A stretch of 64,000 bases of DNA from Ruminococcaceae bacterium UBA6353 (GTDB taxonomy: Bacteria; Bacillota; Clostridia; Oscillospirales; Acutalibacteraceae), in NCBI GenBank assembly GCA_002437905.1, contig DJRT01000023.1, forward strand, positions 1-64,000, written 5' to 3'. The position numbers were made by a program, and so were the translations under genes. Shown here in pieces: positions 40,729 to 49,192 of this stretch. Each line of letters begins with the position of its first letter. The first letter of the stretch is position 1. The notes below the pieces were generated by a model. It saw only the letters and a program-made list of their open reading frames with translations. It was not told the DNA's origin and searched no databases.

Positions 40729-41454
40729 ATGCAATTAACCGAGGCAAAAGCATATCGCAGGGACTGTCTGCTGGGTGCGCTCGGTGCACTGCTCATGCTT
40801 GTCGGCGATCTGTGCCTGAGCATCATCCCCGCAGCGCCCGGTGACAGCGGCCTGTTCACGCGGGAGGCCTATCTGAACGGGTCGTGGGAGGCGTGGCGGC
40901 TGCCGCTGCTGGTGGCAACGGGGCTTTGCGGCATGGCGCTCGGCTTTTTCACCGTACGGGCTTCCTGCCGGCAGCTGCAGCCACAATGCCGCAAGACCCG
41001 CCTGCTCATTCTTGCCGGCGGCGTGATCTATGTCGCCACTGCCGGCGCGCTGCACTTCTTTATCGGCAGCCTTGCCGACTGGACAAGCACGCTGGCCCCG
41101 CTTCTCGGGCGGGAAGAGACGGCGGCGCTGATACAGGCGCAGTATGCCAGACTGATGCCGGCCATGTTCATCGCCTATGCGGGGATGGTTCTGTTCATCC
41201 TCACCAATTTCTTTGCCGTGCTGACAAAGAAAACAGTTCTTCCCCGGTGGATGCTTGCGTTTCATCTGCTCACATGGCAGGTGGTGCTTGTGCTGATCCC
41301 GGATATCCGGCAGCTGTGCGGCGCGGGCGTTTCCACCTGGGATTTTGTTCTGAGCCAAGGCTCCGGCAACGCGGCACTGTGCATCTGGATGCTTGCCAAT
41401 GCCATTTGGGCGGGCGGTCAATCCAAAAATACGGAGGGAAAACACCATGGCTGA
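40729..41454 (+). CDS. Integral membrane protein, DUF6796-like
   Basis: A 241-aa protein with about seven hydrophobic segments (for example ALGALLMLVGDLCLSIIP, LLVATGLCGMALGFFTV, LILAGGVIYVATAGALHFFIG). No known transporter motif is visible. It resembles the cluster's last membrane protein (44760-45461) in length and topology, including a GD motif in the first helix, so the two may be distant paralogues of the DUF6796 type. AAAGGAGGAGG precedes the ATG. It overlaps the next gene by 8 bp. Possible roles are export of, or immunity to, the cluster's product; neither is shown. Confidence 0.62.
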   Translation: MQLTEAKAYRRDCLLGALGALLMLVGDLCLSIIPAAPGDSGLFTREAYLNGSWEAWRLPLLVATGLCGMALGFFTVRASCRQLQPQCRKTRLLILAGGVIYVATAGALHFFIGSLADWTSTLAPLLGREETAALIQAQYARLMPAMFIAYAGMVLFILTNFFAVLTKKTVLPRWMLAFHLLTWQVVLVLIPDIRQLCGAGVSTWDFVLSQGSGNAALCIWMLANAIWAGGQSKNTEGKHHG

Positions 41455-42247
41455 AAAAACATTCATCTCCGGCGTACCGGAGACCATGCTGCAGACTGTT
41501 TATGCCCGCGCCAAGGAAAGCCGAGGGCGCGGTGCGATCCGCGACCGGAAAGCAGAGGAGATCATCGGGCAGCTGGACTACGATTTTTCCCTGGCGGACA
41601 AGGACGCCGCCATGCACAGCGGCGTGATCGCCCGCACAATCGTGCTGGACCGGCTGGTGAGCGCCTGGCTGGCCGAAAACCCCGGTGCGACAGTCGCCAA
41701 TATCGCCTGCGGGCTGGATACACGCTGCTACCGGATGCAGGGCTATGCCCACTGGTACAATCTTGACCTGCCGGAAACGATCGCCGTGCGGGAAAAGCTG
41801 CTGCCGGAGGAAGGCACGGTTTCTCAGATCGCGCTGTCGGCCATGGAGGACTGGGGCAGCCGGATCACCGGGCACGATGCGCCGGCGCTGGTCATTATTG
41901 AAGGGCTGACCATGTACCTGACCGAGGCCGATGTGAAGCAGATCTTTGCGGTGATCTCAAAGCGGTTTGAAAAGGCGACCGTATTCGTTGAGATTATGAA
42001 CCCCATGATTGTGCGGCGCTTCAAGGAAAAATCCATTGAGGGCAGCCACGCAAAATTCACCTGGGGCATCAAAAACGGCCCGGCTCTCGCGGCGCTGCTG
42101 CCGGATTTCCGGTTTGTGGAGGAACACAGCCTGACCGAGGGAATGGCCGCGTTCATGCCGGTTTACAGGCTGCTTGGAAAGCTTCCGCTCGTCCGCAACA
42201 TTTCTAATAAGATCATCGTATTGCAGAAAACCCCGGACACGCTCTGA
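41447..42247 (+). CDS. SAM-dependent methyltransferase, leucine-carboxyl-methyltransferase family
   Basis: A 266-aa class I methyltransferase of the LCM/TIGR00027 type. VANIACGLDTRCYRM is the SAM-binding loop, WYNLDLPETIAVRE the second motif with the conserved acidic residue, and APALVIIEGLTMYLTEADV the family's post-II motif. Relatives methylate carboxyl groups or polyketide-like oxygens (Tcmp/PPM groups). The substrate here is unknown. The ATG at 41447 overlaps the end of the preceding membrane-protein gene; GGAGGG lies upstream. Confidence 0.78.
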   Translation: MAEKTFISGVPETMLQTVYARAKESRGRGAIRDRKAEEIIGQLDYDFSLADKDAAMHSGVIARTIVLDRLVSAWLAENPGATVANIACGLDTRCYRMQGYAHWYNLDLPETIAVREKLLPEEGTVSQIALSAMEDWGSRITGHDAPALVIIEGLTMYLTEADVKQIFAVISKRFEKATVFVEIMNPMIVRRFKEKSIEGSHAKFTWGIKNGPALAALLPDFRFVEEHSLTEGMAAFMPVYRLLGKLPLVRNISNKIIVLQKTPDTL

Positions 42248-42305
42248 AGCGGCCGGAGAGCGGCGGTCTGCATCCGCCGCAATATATAAATAGGAGGAAT
42301 GACAT

Positions 42306-42797
42306 ATGATCATCCAGGTGCTTTTGGAGGGACTGCTGCTGGGCATCCTGCTGATCCTGGTATGCGCTTTCGGCATCCGCAAGGGTGCTGTGGGAATGCT
42401 GCATCTCTACGGCCCGGCAGTGCAGACCCGCTGCATCGAGCTGGGGCTGACAACGCAGGAACGCATACGGCGCAATAGCCGGCTTTTCAAGCTGTGCTGC
42501 ATTCCGGGCTATCTCGCCTACATTCTCGTCTGCGTCTATGCCATAAACGGCACACGCGGATTTGTCGGCGGGTTCTGGCAGATGCTCGTCATTCTGTCGG
42601 TGATGAATGTGATGGATCGCTTCCTCGTCGATGATTTCTGGGTGGGGCACACAAAGGCGTGGGTGATCCCCGGGACGGAGGAGCTGCGCCCCTACATCAC
42701 CACAAAGGACAAATGCCGGAAGTGGCTGATGGGAACCGTCGGCATGGCGGTGATCTCGGCCGCGCTCTCCGGCATCATGTGCCTGTTTATCCGCTGA
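42306..42797 (+). CDS. Small membrane protein of unknown family
   Basis: A 163-aa protein with three or four hydrophobic helices: LLEGLLLGILLILVCAFGI at the N-terminus, two central segments (PGYLAYILVCVYAI, GGFWQMLVILSVMNVM) and one near the C-terminus (MGTVGMAVISAALSGIMCLFI). VDDFWVGHTKAWVIPGTEELRPYI is a polar, probably functional loop; similar stretches occur in small clostridial membrane proteins of unknown role that accompany TetR regulators. TAGGAGGAA precedes the ATG. Confidence 0.62.
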   Translation: MIIQVLLEGLLLGILLILVCAFGIRKGAVGMLHLYGPAVQTRCIELGLTTQERIRRNSRLFKLCCIPGYLAYILVCVYAINGTRGFVGGFWQMLVILSVMNVMDRFLVDDFWVGHTKAWVIPGTEELRPYITTKDKCRKWLMGTVGMAVISAALSGIMCLFIR

Positions 42798-42839
42798 AAG
42801 CCTGCCAAAAGCGAAGGAACAACAAACGGAGGATAAAGC

Positions 42840-43469
42840 ATGTTCTGGGACACAGTTGCCTGTGTATATGACATTTTTGCAAACGGCATAAACCGGAAGG
42901 CAAACCGGGCGCTGTGCGCCGCGGTGGAGAAGCAGATCCGGCCGACCGACGAGGTGCTGGAGTGCGCCTGCGGCACGGGTCTGCTCACGGGAGTGATCGC
43001 CCCCCGGTGCAAAAAGCTGGTCGCAACGGATTTTTCCGCCAAGATGCTGCAACGGACAGAAAGGAAATGTGCCAAATACGGCAATATCCGCTTTGAGCAG
43101 GCCAATATTCTGCAGCTTCCCTACCCCAACGCACGCTTTGACGCGGTGGTGGCAGCAAATGTGCTCCATCTGCTAGATGAGCCGTATCGGGCGCTGCAGG
43201 AGCTGGATCGCGTCTGCCGGCCGGGCGGCAGGCTTATCATCCCCACCTACATCAATCAGACGGACAGGGGCACGACCAACCGGGTCTCCGGGGCTATCGG
43301 CCGGGCCGGCGCGGATTTCAAGCGGGAATTCACACTGGATACCTATCGGGCATTCTTCGCCCAGGCGGGGTATACGGATGCGCACTATACGCTGTGCCGG
43401 GGGCGGGTTCCCTGTGCGGTAGCCGTCCTCAGAAAGGAGAACACGGATGAAAGCCACCACACCGGATGA
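42840..43469 (+). CDS. SAM-dependent methyltransferase (Methyltransf_11-like)
   Basis: A 209-aa class I methyltransferase. VLECACGTGLLTGVIA is motif I, ATDFSAKMLQ motif II, and FDAVVAANVLHLLDEPYRALQELDRVCRPGGRLIIPTY the motif IV and post-motif region. The UbiE/Methyltransf_11 group methylates varied small molecules. It is the second methyltransferase of the cluster and overlaps the next gene (GNAT) by 23 bp. CGGAGG precedes the ATG. Confidence 0.8.
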   Translation: MFWDTVACVYDIFANGINRKANRALCAAVEKQIRPTDEVLECACGTGLLTGVIAPRCKKLVATDFSAKMLQRTERKCAKYGNIRFEQANILQLPYPNARFDAVVAANVLHLLDEPYRALQELDRVCRPGGRLIIPTYINQTDRGTTNRVSGAIGRAGADFKREFTLDTYRAFFAQAGYTDAHYTLCRGRVPCAVAVLRKENTDESHHTG

Positions 43470-44079
43470 GGAGGCAATCCGCGCCATCGGGCACGCCTTT
43501 GGCTACTACGATTACGGCACGGAGCACGGCCTGATCGACGCCTTTCCCAGCCGGGAGGCCGCGGCGGCATTCATCCGCGGCTATGTGCGCATGGCACGGC
43601 GAAGCGGGATGCTCCATACCACAAGCGAAAACGGCGAAGGCTATATCGCCTACAAGCTCCCCGGCCAGAAGCTCCGGCCGCGGGCGGTGCTTCCCCTGGC
43701 CAGGGCGCTGCTCGGCTCCATGGGGCCAAAAGAGCTGCTCCGCTTTGCCCGGATCATGTCCAAGGGCAGCGCCGGGCTGGATAAGCAGCTGGACAGGAAA
43801 AAGCAGCCGTATATCTTTATCGGCCTGGTCTGCGTGCTGGAACCGTACCAGGGACAGGGCTATATGCGCAGACTCCTGGAGCCGGTCTTTGCCGAGGGCA
43901 ATCGGCTTGGGGTGCCGGTGATCCTGGATACCGACGCCGCATCCAAGTGCGATAAGTATGTCCACCTCGGCATGGAGCTGGCCGGCACACGCCGCTTCGG
44001 CGAATACGGCGTGCTGTATGATCTGATCAAATACCCGGATCCATCGGAAGCCGGAGAAAAACGGAGGAATGCTGAATGA
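43447..44079 (+). CDS. GNAT-family N-acetyltransferase
   Basis: A 210-aa acetyltransferase-like protein. IFIGLVCVLEPYQGQGYMRRLLEPVFAEGNRLGVPVILDTDAASKCDKYVHLGMELAGTR shows the acetyl-CoA loop (Q/GxGY with RRLLEP) and the C-terminal GNAT strand. The N-terminal half, with a long variable region and EGYIAYKLPG, is typical of the less-studied clostridial branch. It probably transfers an acetyl group to the cluster's product or to a toxic amine. It overlaps the upstream methyltransferase by 23 bp and the downstream gene by 4 bp. Confidence 0.75.
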   Translation: MKATTPDEEAIRAIGHAFGYYDYGTEHGLIDAFPSREAAAAFIRGYVRMARRSGMLHTTSENGEGYIAYKLPGQKLRPRAVLPLARALLGSMGPKELLRFARIMSKGSAGLDKQLDRKKQPYIFIGLVCVLEPYQGQGYMRRLLEPVFAEGNRLGVPVILDTDAASKCDKYVHLGMELAGTRRFGEYGVLYDLIKYPDPSEAGEKRRNAE

Positions 44080-44711
44080 AGTACATAGGTATGCCCATGG
44101 GCATGTGGGCACTGTTCGCAGGATCACTCCGCACGCAGCTCACAGCCGTGTTCGGCTATGACGCGGCAGCGGCAAAGGCTATTACACGCAAGGCAAAGCC
44201 GAAATACCGCGAGATCATCCGCGGGCTGCCGGAGTTTGAAAAGGCCGACCGGTTCCGGATGAATATTGTCAATGCGGCGATGGTCGGCGCGTTTATTCTC
44301 TCCATGCCGGAGCGCCCGGGCGTGCAGCGGCTGACGGAATACTATGCAAAGGCCATGATGACCGGGCCAATGCAGTGGTTCTGCCGGAAGAGCGGAAAAA
44401 ACAAATTCACTGAAAAGGACATTGCCGGCATGAAGGCGACCGCCGCCCTGAGAGCCGCCGACCGCAACCCCTATTCGTGGAACATGGACTTTTACGAATA
44501 CCCCGATGGCAGCGGGTACGAGGGGCGCTTCACCAAATGCGGCATCTGCGTGCTGATGCAGAAGCTGGGGCTGTACGACCTCACCCCCGCCCTGTGCCAT
44601 CTGGATTATACCATGAGCGAGGCAGGCGGTGCGACCAACTTTGTGCGGGAATACACCCTGGCCTCCGGCGGCCCGTACTGCGACTGCGGATACAAAAAGA
44701 AACACGCATAA
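44076..44711 (+). CDS. L-2-amino-thiazoline-4-carboxylic acid hydrolase-like protein
   Basis: A 211-aa protein of the ATC_hydrolase (PF14196) type. The C-terminal half has the family pattern FTKCGICVLMQKLGLYDLTPALCHLDYTMSEAGGATNFVREYTLASGGPYCDCGY, with conserved Cys and His residues. The original member opens a thiazoline ring to give S-carbamoylcysteine, but most relatives in Clostridia are uncharacterised and sit near TetR regulators and methyltransferases. It overlaps the GNAT gene by 4 bp. The reaction here is unknown. Confidence 0.78.
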   Translation: MKYIGMPMGMWALFAGSLRTQLTAVFGYDAAAAKAITRKAKPKYREIIRGLPEFEKADRFRMNIVNAAMVGAFILSMPERPGVQRLTEYYAKAMMTGPMQWFCRKSGKNKFTEKDIAGMKATAALRAADRNPYSWNMDFYEYPDGSGYEGRFTKCGICVLMQKLGLYDLTPALCHLDYTMSEAGGATNFVREYTLASGGPYCDCGYKKKHA

Positions 44712-44759
44712 AAAGGCACCGGCAAATGCCTGCTTACCTGCGAATACAAGGAGGATTTC

Positions 44760-45461
44760 ATGAAGGATTTCAACGATATCGGTATTTCACGGCAGCTTGA
44801 CTGGCCGCGCATAAAAAAGCTGCTGACCATTGGCCTGGTGGCTTCCCTGCTGCATTTTATCGGCGATATGCTTCTGGGATGGGGTATAGAGGATGAAGCA
44901 CTGACGGGGCTTGCGCGGATGCTTTCGGCCTACACCGGCACCCCGGACGGCGGCATTTTCGCCGCAGCGCTGCTGGGGCTGTTCGGCATGACCCTGGAGG
45001 GGCTGTGCTATTTCGGCGTTTACCGGCTGATCGCGGCACGCTCACCGGCATATGCACACCGCTACCGGGCAGGCATCTTCGGCTATGTGATCTTCGGCGC
45101 GTGCGGCTTCCATGTGCCGGTCTGTGCCATCGCCTTTCTCGCGAAGCACGGTGTGGCGGACGGGCTGCTGTCCTCCTATGCCACCTACTTCCTTCTGCCC
45201 GCATGTGCCCTGTTCTGGATCTTCTTCCTGCTCCTGAACATCACGCAGATCAAGGCTTTTGCCAAGGGGCACACCCCCTGTCCGCGGTGGGGCTGCACCT
45301 TCTCCGTACTGTTTGGTATGCTGATCGCTATGCTCCCAAATGTTTTCGGCAACCGGCCTTTTGTCAATGCCCTGTCATGCGCATGGATCGCCTTCGGCAA
45401 TCTTTGGATGTTCGGCGGCCTGCTGATCACGCTGAAAAAGGCAGAAAACACCGCCGCATAA
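44760..45461 (+). CDS. Integral membrane protein, DUF6796-like (second copy)
   Basis: A 233-aa protein with six or seven TM helices. KKLLTIGLVASLLHFIGDMLLGWG opens with the same GD-containing first helix seen in the 40729-41454 protein. GYVIFGACGFHVPVCAIAFLAKHG and LLPACALFWIFFLLLNITQI are further helices. No transporter signature is visible. It is the last gene of the cluster and is followed by a strong terminator. AAGGAGG precedes the ATG. Confidence 0.65.
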   Translation: MKDFNDIGISRQLDWPRIKKLLTIGLVASLLHFIGDMLLGWGIEDEALTGLARMLSAYTGTPDGGIFAAALLGLFGMTLEGLCYFGVYRLIAARSPAYAHRYRAGIFGYVIFGACGFHVPVCAIAFLAKHGVADGLLSSYATYFLLPACALFWIFFLLLNITQIKAFAKGHTPCPRWGCTFSVLFGMLIAMLPNVFGNRPFVNALSCAWIAFGNLWMFGGLLITLKKAENTAA

Positions 45462-45474
45462 AACCGAAAAAAGG

Positions 45475-45518
45475 AAAGCCGGCCGGCTCAGATAATCTGA
45501 GCCGGCCGGCTTTTTTTT
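45475..45518. terminator. Very strong bidirectional terminator
   Basis: A perfect 19-bp stem (45475-45493 with 45495-45513) around one base is followed by eight T. It lies between the TetR cluster and the convergent beta-helix gene. Confidence 0.92.
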
Positions 45519-45529
45519 GCAATTGGGGA

Positions 45530-48500
45530 TCATTCCACAGAACCGGATTTTTTCTTTACGGCCGCTGCGCCGGCCAGCACACCGCCGCTGATGAACAGCA
45601 GTGCGATCCACAGCACCAGGCTGTTCTGCCCGGCAGTCTGCGGGGATTTCGACTCGTCCGGCAGCTTTTCGGTCACCGTATCGGCCTTGGCGATCACCCC
45701 GGTCGCCGCCGCGTCGCTGTAATACCGGTCGCAGCCATCGCAGTACCAGTATTCGGTGTTGCCCTCGGCGTCCCTGGTCGCTGCCTTGGCGGGAACATGG
45801 ATAAGATTGGTGTGGTTATCGGGGGCAAGCCCGCCATAGGGTTTGCCGCAAATCTCGCACAGTGCCACACCCTTGCAGGTGGCCGTGCCGCCGGTGTGGT
45901 TGGAAATCACCTTGCCGCAGAGGTCACACTTGTGGTCGTTGCTCCCATCCTCGTGGTTGGAGATCAACTTGCCACAGAGGTCGCATTTGTGGTCTTTGTT
46001 CGTGTCCTCATGATTGGTGAGCAACTTACCGCAGAAGTCACATTTGTGATCTTTGTTCCCGTCCGCGTGGTTGGAAATCAACTTATCACAAATATCACAC
46101 TTGTGATCTTTATTGCCATCCGTGTGGTTGGAGATCAGCTTGCCGCAGAAGTCGCATTTGTGGTCTTTGTTCCCGTCCGCGTGGTTGGAAATGATCTTTC
46201 CGCAAAGGTCACAGATATGGTTTTTGTCCGTATCGTCGTGCGCGCACACATATCCGCACTCGCTGCACTCGCCGTTCGACCACTCGTGGGGCTCACTCGC
46301 CACAATTACAGCACCGCAGCAGCTCCATTTTTTCTCGTGGGAGGCAGCGTCCCTTGTCGTCCACTGCTCTGTGCCGCCTGCGTGGTTGCCGGGATCGAGA
46401 TCACCGTAGCTTTCACCGCAAACCTCGCACTTCGCTTTCTCCATGCAGGTCGCCGTGCCGCCGGTGTGTGCACCATATCCTTCCTTCTGCGAATGCTCTT
46501 TCACATCACAGTAGCTGTTAAGACAATCGTGCCAGTGATGTGTCGGATCGTGCTGCCACTCCCGCCCCCAGTTATGGCCGCTTGCCTGGATCGACTCGAT
46601 TTTTTCAAGGCGGCATTTGGTACAGGTATAGGTTTTTTCGCCCGCCTTGATGCAGGTAGCAGAAACCGTGACCACGCCGTTGTCCCAATCGTGAGGCTCT
46701 TTGCCGTCTATTGCATCACAGCGGGAGCATTTATTCCAGTGTTCGTTATTATCATGCTGCATGGAAAAATTGTGACCGAGAGCCGCGATCGTGCCGCCAC
46801 AGGCGGTGCAGGTCACCGAGGTTGTGCAGGTGGGCTGCGCTCCGGTGTGTCCGCTGTGGTCGCAGGCCATCCAGTGGGCGATGAGGGTCAGGTCGTCTTC
46901 GCCCACGGTATCGTTGTGATCCCACGCCGTGCCGTCAGTCTTGTACCAGCCGGCGAAGAAGTAGCCAGCCCGGAAATCGGGTACGATTTGGTTGGAGATA
47001 TTTCCGCCCTTGCAGAAATAGCGCACCGGGTATTCCATCGTGCCGCCCGCCGGGTCGAAGGTAACTTTGTGGTAGGTGCGACCGTTTGCACCAGTCGGCT
47101 TTTCTCCGACGATGCCCAGGGGGCTGTGTGCACCGCCGAACTGAGCCTGCGCGCTGTTGTTTATTATCAGTCCGCTGAATGTACTGCCGCTGCCTTGGAT
47201 AGTGCTGTTACCTTCAAGCACGACTGTGCCGCCCACCGTGCCGCCATTGGCATTCATCGTGCCTTTTTTCAGGTAGAGGGCACTGCCGTTGACTGCCGTG
47301 CAGTCCTCAATAGAGCCGCCGGTCATGGTGAATGTGCCGTCCTTGTTGCCCACGCGCACAGCGCCGCCGTCGCTGGCAGCCGTACAGCTTTTGATAACGC
47401 CGTCGATCAGCTCGAACATGCCTACAACCACGGCCACACCGCCGCCATCCTCCGCCGTGCAGCCGATGATCGCGCCGCCGTTCATGGTGAACCGGCCGCC
47501 GCTTGTGATACACACAGCGCCACCGCTTGCGCCGCCGGTCTTGTGACCCACGATATTACCGCCGTTCATGATGACCTTGCCGCCGCTGCCGCCGGCATGA
47601 ATGGCACTGCCGCTGCTGCCTTCGCTGCCGGTGATGACACCGCCGAGGACGGTCTCCGTGCCCGTGCCGGTGTTCTTATCCCACACCCACAGGCCGTCGG
47701 CATCGGGGATGAACTTGTGGGGTTCATTGGGGGCGCTGTCCATGATGGTCATGGTTCCGACCGTATCACCTCCGACAGAAATCGGATTCACCCCCAGGTC
47801 AAGGACATGGCCGTTGAGGTCGAGGAAGAGCTCGCGGCCATTCCTGATGATTATTGACATTTTTAGGCGAGGGAGGGTGATGTCGTCTACAAGGCGGATC
47901 ATGCCCACGGTGTCGTCCTGCAAAGCAGCGATTAGCTCTGTTTCATTCGCCACGGGAACATACAGCCAGCCTGCCAAGGCGATGTCCTTTGTCAAAGCCG
48001 TGGTAAAGTCCCACTTCGTGCCATCGGTCTTGTACCAGCCGTCAAAGGTCTGGCCTGCGGGCACGGTGGTCGCAGCAGGCTGGGTGGCCGTGCTTCCGCT
48101 CCGCACGATCTGCGTGGCGTAGTCCGCGCCGTTGACCTGATAGGTCACGGCGACAAGGCCGTCGGCATAGCAGCTGGCACTGCCGTAGCTATCGTTGGTG
48201 ATCTTGCCATAGACAGTCGCGCTGCTCACGCCGTCAGCCAGCGCGATCATGCCGCCCTCCAGCATTATATTCGCGTGAATATTGGCGTTTGCACCGATGG
48301 CTGCATCACTGTTGTTCAAGTGGATGTACTTCTGATCCGTGGCAGTTCCCGCATTGATCGTGCCGTTGAGGGTGTGCGGGGACCTGCTGTTGCCGAGGAA
48401 TACGCCGCCGCCCTCTCCGTTGGCGGCTACGCAGTTTTTGATCTCGCCGCCCTCCATGACAAACGGCGCGCTGGCGTAAACGCCGCCGCCCACTCTTTCG

Positions 48501-49192
48501 GTGGCTACGCAGCTGTCGATTACGCCGTCGTTCATGATGAATTTGCCGTATATTGTATTACTGTCGTAGTCTGTTTCCACGCCGCCGCCGTAGTTCGCAA
48601 CGCATCCGATGATCGCGCCGCCGTTCATCTCGAATATGCCGGACTTTTCGTAGCCTTCGACCTTCACACCGCCGCCCGCGCCAGAGTACTGGCCTATGGC
48701 TTGGCAGCCCACGATGCTGCCGCCGTTCATGGTGAACTGGCCGCCGTCTTCAATCAGCACACCACCGCCGTAGGCAGAGTAGTACTTTTCTGTACCCGTG
48801 CCGCCGTAAATGACGCCGCCGTTGACGGTCTTTGTGCCGCTGGTGCCCCATTTCCACAGGCCGTTGGCGTCAGGGGTAAAATAATATTTAGATGTAAGGT
48901 CGCTGTCCTCCAGCGTCAGATGGCCGCCGTCCTTGATGACAAAGACACTGCCGCCGCCGTCCAATGTCAGCACATAGCCATTGAGGTCCAGTGTGACTTC
49001 GCGGGTGATCTCCAGGGGTTTGGTGATTATAATGTTCTCAATCAACTGACAAACGCTATAGGAGGGATCATTCAGCGCGTATCTCAGGTGTTCATCAGCG
49101 GCCTTGTAGACACCCTCGGCAAACACGCTTATCGGCACAAGGCAGAACAGCATACATAGCGTCAGCAGGATACTGAGTATTCGTTTTCTCAC
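45530..49192 (-). CDS. Giant beta-helix surface protein with Cys/His repeat stalk
   Basis: A 1220-aa secreted protein. A signal peptide (1-25, ending ISVFAE) is followed by a right-handed beta-helix: repeated GGG(V/I)...FTMNGGSIVGC/FEMNGGAIIGC-type turns (about 85-310 and 470-690). InlB-type or related repeats lie at about 355-410 and 735-790 (TFDGWYKTDGTKWDF, FAGWYKTDGTAWDH). Then come Cys/His-rich modules (CSRC, CGG, HNF) and six 19-aa repeats of the type NHADGNKDHKCDFCGKLIS. A C-terminal SPQTAG, hydrophobic helix and KKKSGSVE tail resemble a sortase signal. It is probably wall-anchored and may bind metal. Its start overlaps the TetR gene by 4 bp. Confidence 0.78.
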   Translation of the reverse strand: MRKRILSILLTLCMLFCLVPISVFAEGVYKAADEHLRYALNDPSYSVCQLIENIIITKPLEITREVTLDLNGYVLTLDGGGSVFVIKDGGHLTLEDSDLTSKYYFTPDANGLWKWGTSGTKTVNGGVIYGGTGTEKYYSAYGGGVLIEDGGQFTMNGGSIVGCQAIGQYSGAGGGVKVEGYEKSGIFEMNGGAIIGCVANYGGGVETDYDSNTIYGKFIMNDGVIDSCVATERVGGGVYASAPFVMEGGEIKNCVAANGEGGGVFLGNSRSPHTLNGTINAGTATDQKYIHLNNSDAAIGANANIHANIMLEGGMIALADGVSSATVYGKITNDSYGSASCYADGLVAVTYQVNGADYATQIVRSGSTATQPAATTVPAGQTFDGWYKTDGTKWDFTTALTKDIALAGWLYVPVANETELIAALQDDTVGMIRLVDDITLPRLKMSIIIRNGRELFLDLNGHVLDLGVNPISVGGDTVGTMTIMDSAPNEPHKFIPDADGLWVWDKNTGTGTETVLGGVITGSEGSSGSAIHAGGSGGKVIMNGGNIVGHKTGGASGGAVCITSGGRFTMNGGAIIGCTAEDGGGVAVVVGMFELIDGVIKSCTAASDGGAVRVGNKDGTFTMTGGSIEDCTAVNGSALYLKKGTMNANGGTVGGTVVLEGNSTIQGSGSTFSGLIINNSAQAQFGGAHSPLGIVGEKPTGANGRTYHKVTFDPAGGTMEYPVRYFCKGGNISNQIVPDFRAGYFFAGWYKTDGTAWDHNDTVGEDDLTLIAHWMACDHSGHTGAQPTCTTSVTCTACGGTIAALGHNFSMQHDNNEHWNKCSRCDAIDGKEPHDWDNGVVTVSATCIKAGEKTYTCTKCRLEKIESIQASGHNWGREWQHDPTHHWHDCLNSYCDVKEHSQKEGYGAHTGGTATCMEKAKCEVCGESYGDLDPGNHAGGTEQWTTRDAASHEKKWSCCGAVIVASEPHEWSNGECSECGYVCAHDDTDKNHICDLCGKIISNHADGNKDHKCDFCGKLISNHTDGNKDHKCDICDKLISNHADGNKDHKCDFCGKLLTNHEDTNKDHKCDLCGKLISNHEDGSNDHKCDLCGKVISNHTGGTATCKGVALCEICGKPYGGLAPDNHTNLIHVPAKAATRDAEGNTEYWYCDGCDRYYSDAAATGVIAKADTVTEKLPDESKSPQTAGQNSLVLWIALLFISGGVLAGAAAVKKKSGSVE
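45896..46237 (-). repeat. 57-bp tandem repeat array inside the surface-protein gene
   Basis: Six units of 57 bp, the last degenerate; the copy of GTGGTTGG at 45896 recurs at 45953 and again at 46181, exactly 57 x 5 away. Each encodes a 19-aa unit NHxDGNKDHKCDxCGKLIS carrying a CxxC and two His. Such arrays vary in copy number by slippage. Confidence 0.85.

Noticed and set aside
45005..47857. 950-codon plus-strand frame
   Set aside because: Antisense over the beta-helix gene with no start signal. The minus-strand gene has signal peptide, repeats and anchor in order.
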